From positions 1 to 24,372 of the forward strand of contig CAYUIQ010000133.1 in assembly GCA_964444795.1 (NCBI GenBank): a DNA stretch of 24,372 nt, read 5' to 3'. Numbering within the stretch: position 1 is the stretch's first letter; every line of letters starts with the position of its first letter. Positions 23,965 through 24,372 of the stretch are shown piece after piece. The notes below the pieces were generated by a model. That model did no database searches and was not told the origin of the DNA. It saw only the letters and a program-made list of their open reading frames with translations. The stretch is from JABMRP01 sp964444795 (GTDB lineage Bacteria > Planctomycetota > Planctomycetia > Pirellulales > Thermoguttaceae). The position numbers and the translations under genes are program-made.

Positions 23965-24372
23965 ATGCTGTTGCCAAGGCTGGCATTCTTCTCCACACTG
24001 CTTGGGCTGCTCATGTGTGAAATGCCCTGCCGTGCGGACGAACCGACGGGCTCTTCCAACGGGTCTCGGAAGTCGGTGACCGCGAAGGATCGGGAGGCCG
24101 GAGAAAGAGCCATTGCCGATCTTACCAAGCGAATCGAGGCCGATCCGGACAATGCCAATCTGTACGTACGTCGAGCACTCGGCCACACCGCGCATGGCAG
24201 GCCGGAGATGGCGAGGAAGGATCTGGAAGCGGCTCTGGCCATCGATCCGAACAACAGTGTAATCCACGAATGGAAAGGGGTGCTCTACACGGATATGGGG
24301 CGACATAATGACGCAATCGTAGCATTCACGCGTGCAATTGAGTTGAGTTCTGACCGACCTTGGCCGTATTGT
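23965..24372 (+). CDS. Exported TPR protein, 3' end cut by the window
   Basis: 136 codons are visible and the frame is open to the last base. An N-terminal signal peptide (MLLPRLAFFSTLLGLLMCEM, then PCRAD) is followed by a polar Ser/Lys linker. Two tetratricopeptide repeats come next: about 53-90 (LTKRIEADPDNANLYVRRAL) and about 92-130 (MARKDLEAALAIDPNN, then MGRHNDAIVAFTRAIEL). The ribosome site AAGGGAGG (23951-23958) is 6 nt from the ATG. Function is unknown; similar short TPR proteins are common in planctomycetes. Confidence 0.85.
   Translation, partial: MLLPRLAFFSTLLGLLMCEMPCRADEPTGSSNGSRKSVTAKDREAGERAIADLTKRIEADPDNANLYVRRALGHTAHGRPEMARKDLEAALAIDPNNSVIHEWKGVLYTDMGRHNDAIVAFTRAIELSSDRPWPYC

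Overview
The window looks like chromosomal DNA from a GC-rich member of the Planctomycetota, probably a relative of the Pirellulales. This is inferred from gene style only: Tat-exported Gfo/Idh/MocA oxidoreductases of the 'QKP' type, secretin-like and TPR envelope proteins, a long proline/basic-rich IF2, and palindromic intergenic repeats. No rRNA or tRNA gene is visible. No phage, insertion sequence with a transposase, or CRISPR array is visible either.

Layout. Positions 1-1075 hold a palindromic repeat and a bile-acid:sodium-symporter-family transporter on the minus strand. A plus-strand run follows. It begins with an exported secretin-like protein (1289-2524) and a beta-ketoacyl-synthase homologue whose active site has been rewritten (2661-3980). 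A sigma70-like promoter and a leader of about 320 nt then precede a probable operon: nusA, a candidate 34-codon ORF, infB, rbfA, a degenerate endonuclease III-like protein with a histone-H1-like tail, an exported TPR protein, yebC, and a Tat-exported oxidoreductase (4425-14860). The operon therefore joins transcription elongation (NusA), translation initiation (IF2), 30S maturation (RbfA) and the YebC-family factor with two poorly understood proteins.

A convergent gap with three hairpins (14991-15126) separates this run from a minus-strand pair: an HD-GYP-like/PAS/GGDEF protein (16958-19306) followed by a flagellin (15145-16869). These two suggest c-di-GMP signalling beside motility. Next come a fumarylacetoacetate-hydrolase-family enzyme (19666-20523, plus), a PfkB-family sugar/nucleoside kinase (20557-21459, minus), a divergent promoter region carrying a second copy of the repeat at position 1, and glutaminyl-tRNA synthetase (21776-23542, plus). 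A 202-bp REPIN/MITE-like element with 26-bp terminal inverted repeats follows. An exported TPR protein is cut by the right edge.

The items most worth a second look are: (1) the EndoIII-fold protein that has lost its catalytic lysine and Fe-S cysteines but gained an H1-like tail, inside the nusA-infB operon; (2) the ketosynthase homologue with Cys to Glu and His to Asn substitutions; (3) the 12-unit, 9-residue repeat in IF2 whose charge flips from acidic to basic; (4) the degenerate HD-GYP module fused to an intact GGDEF module; and (5) two families of palindromic repeats.
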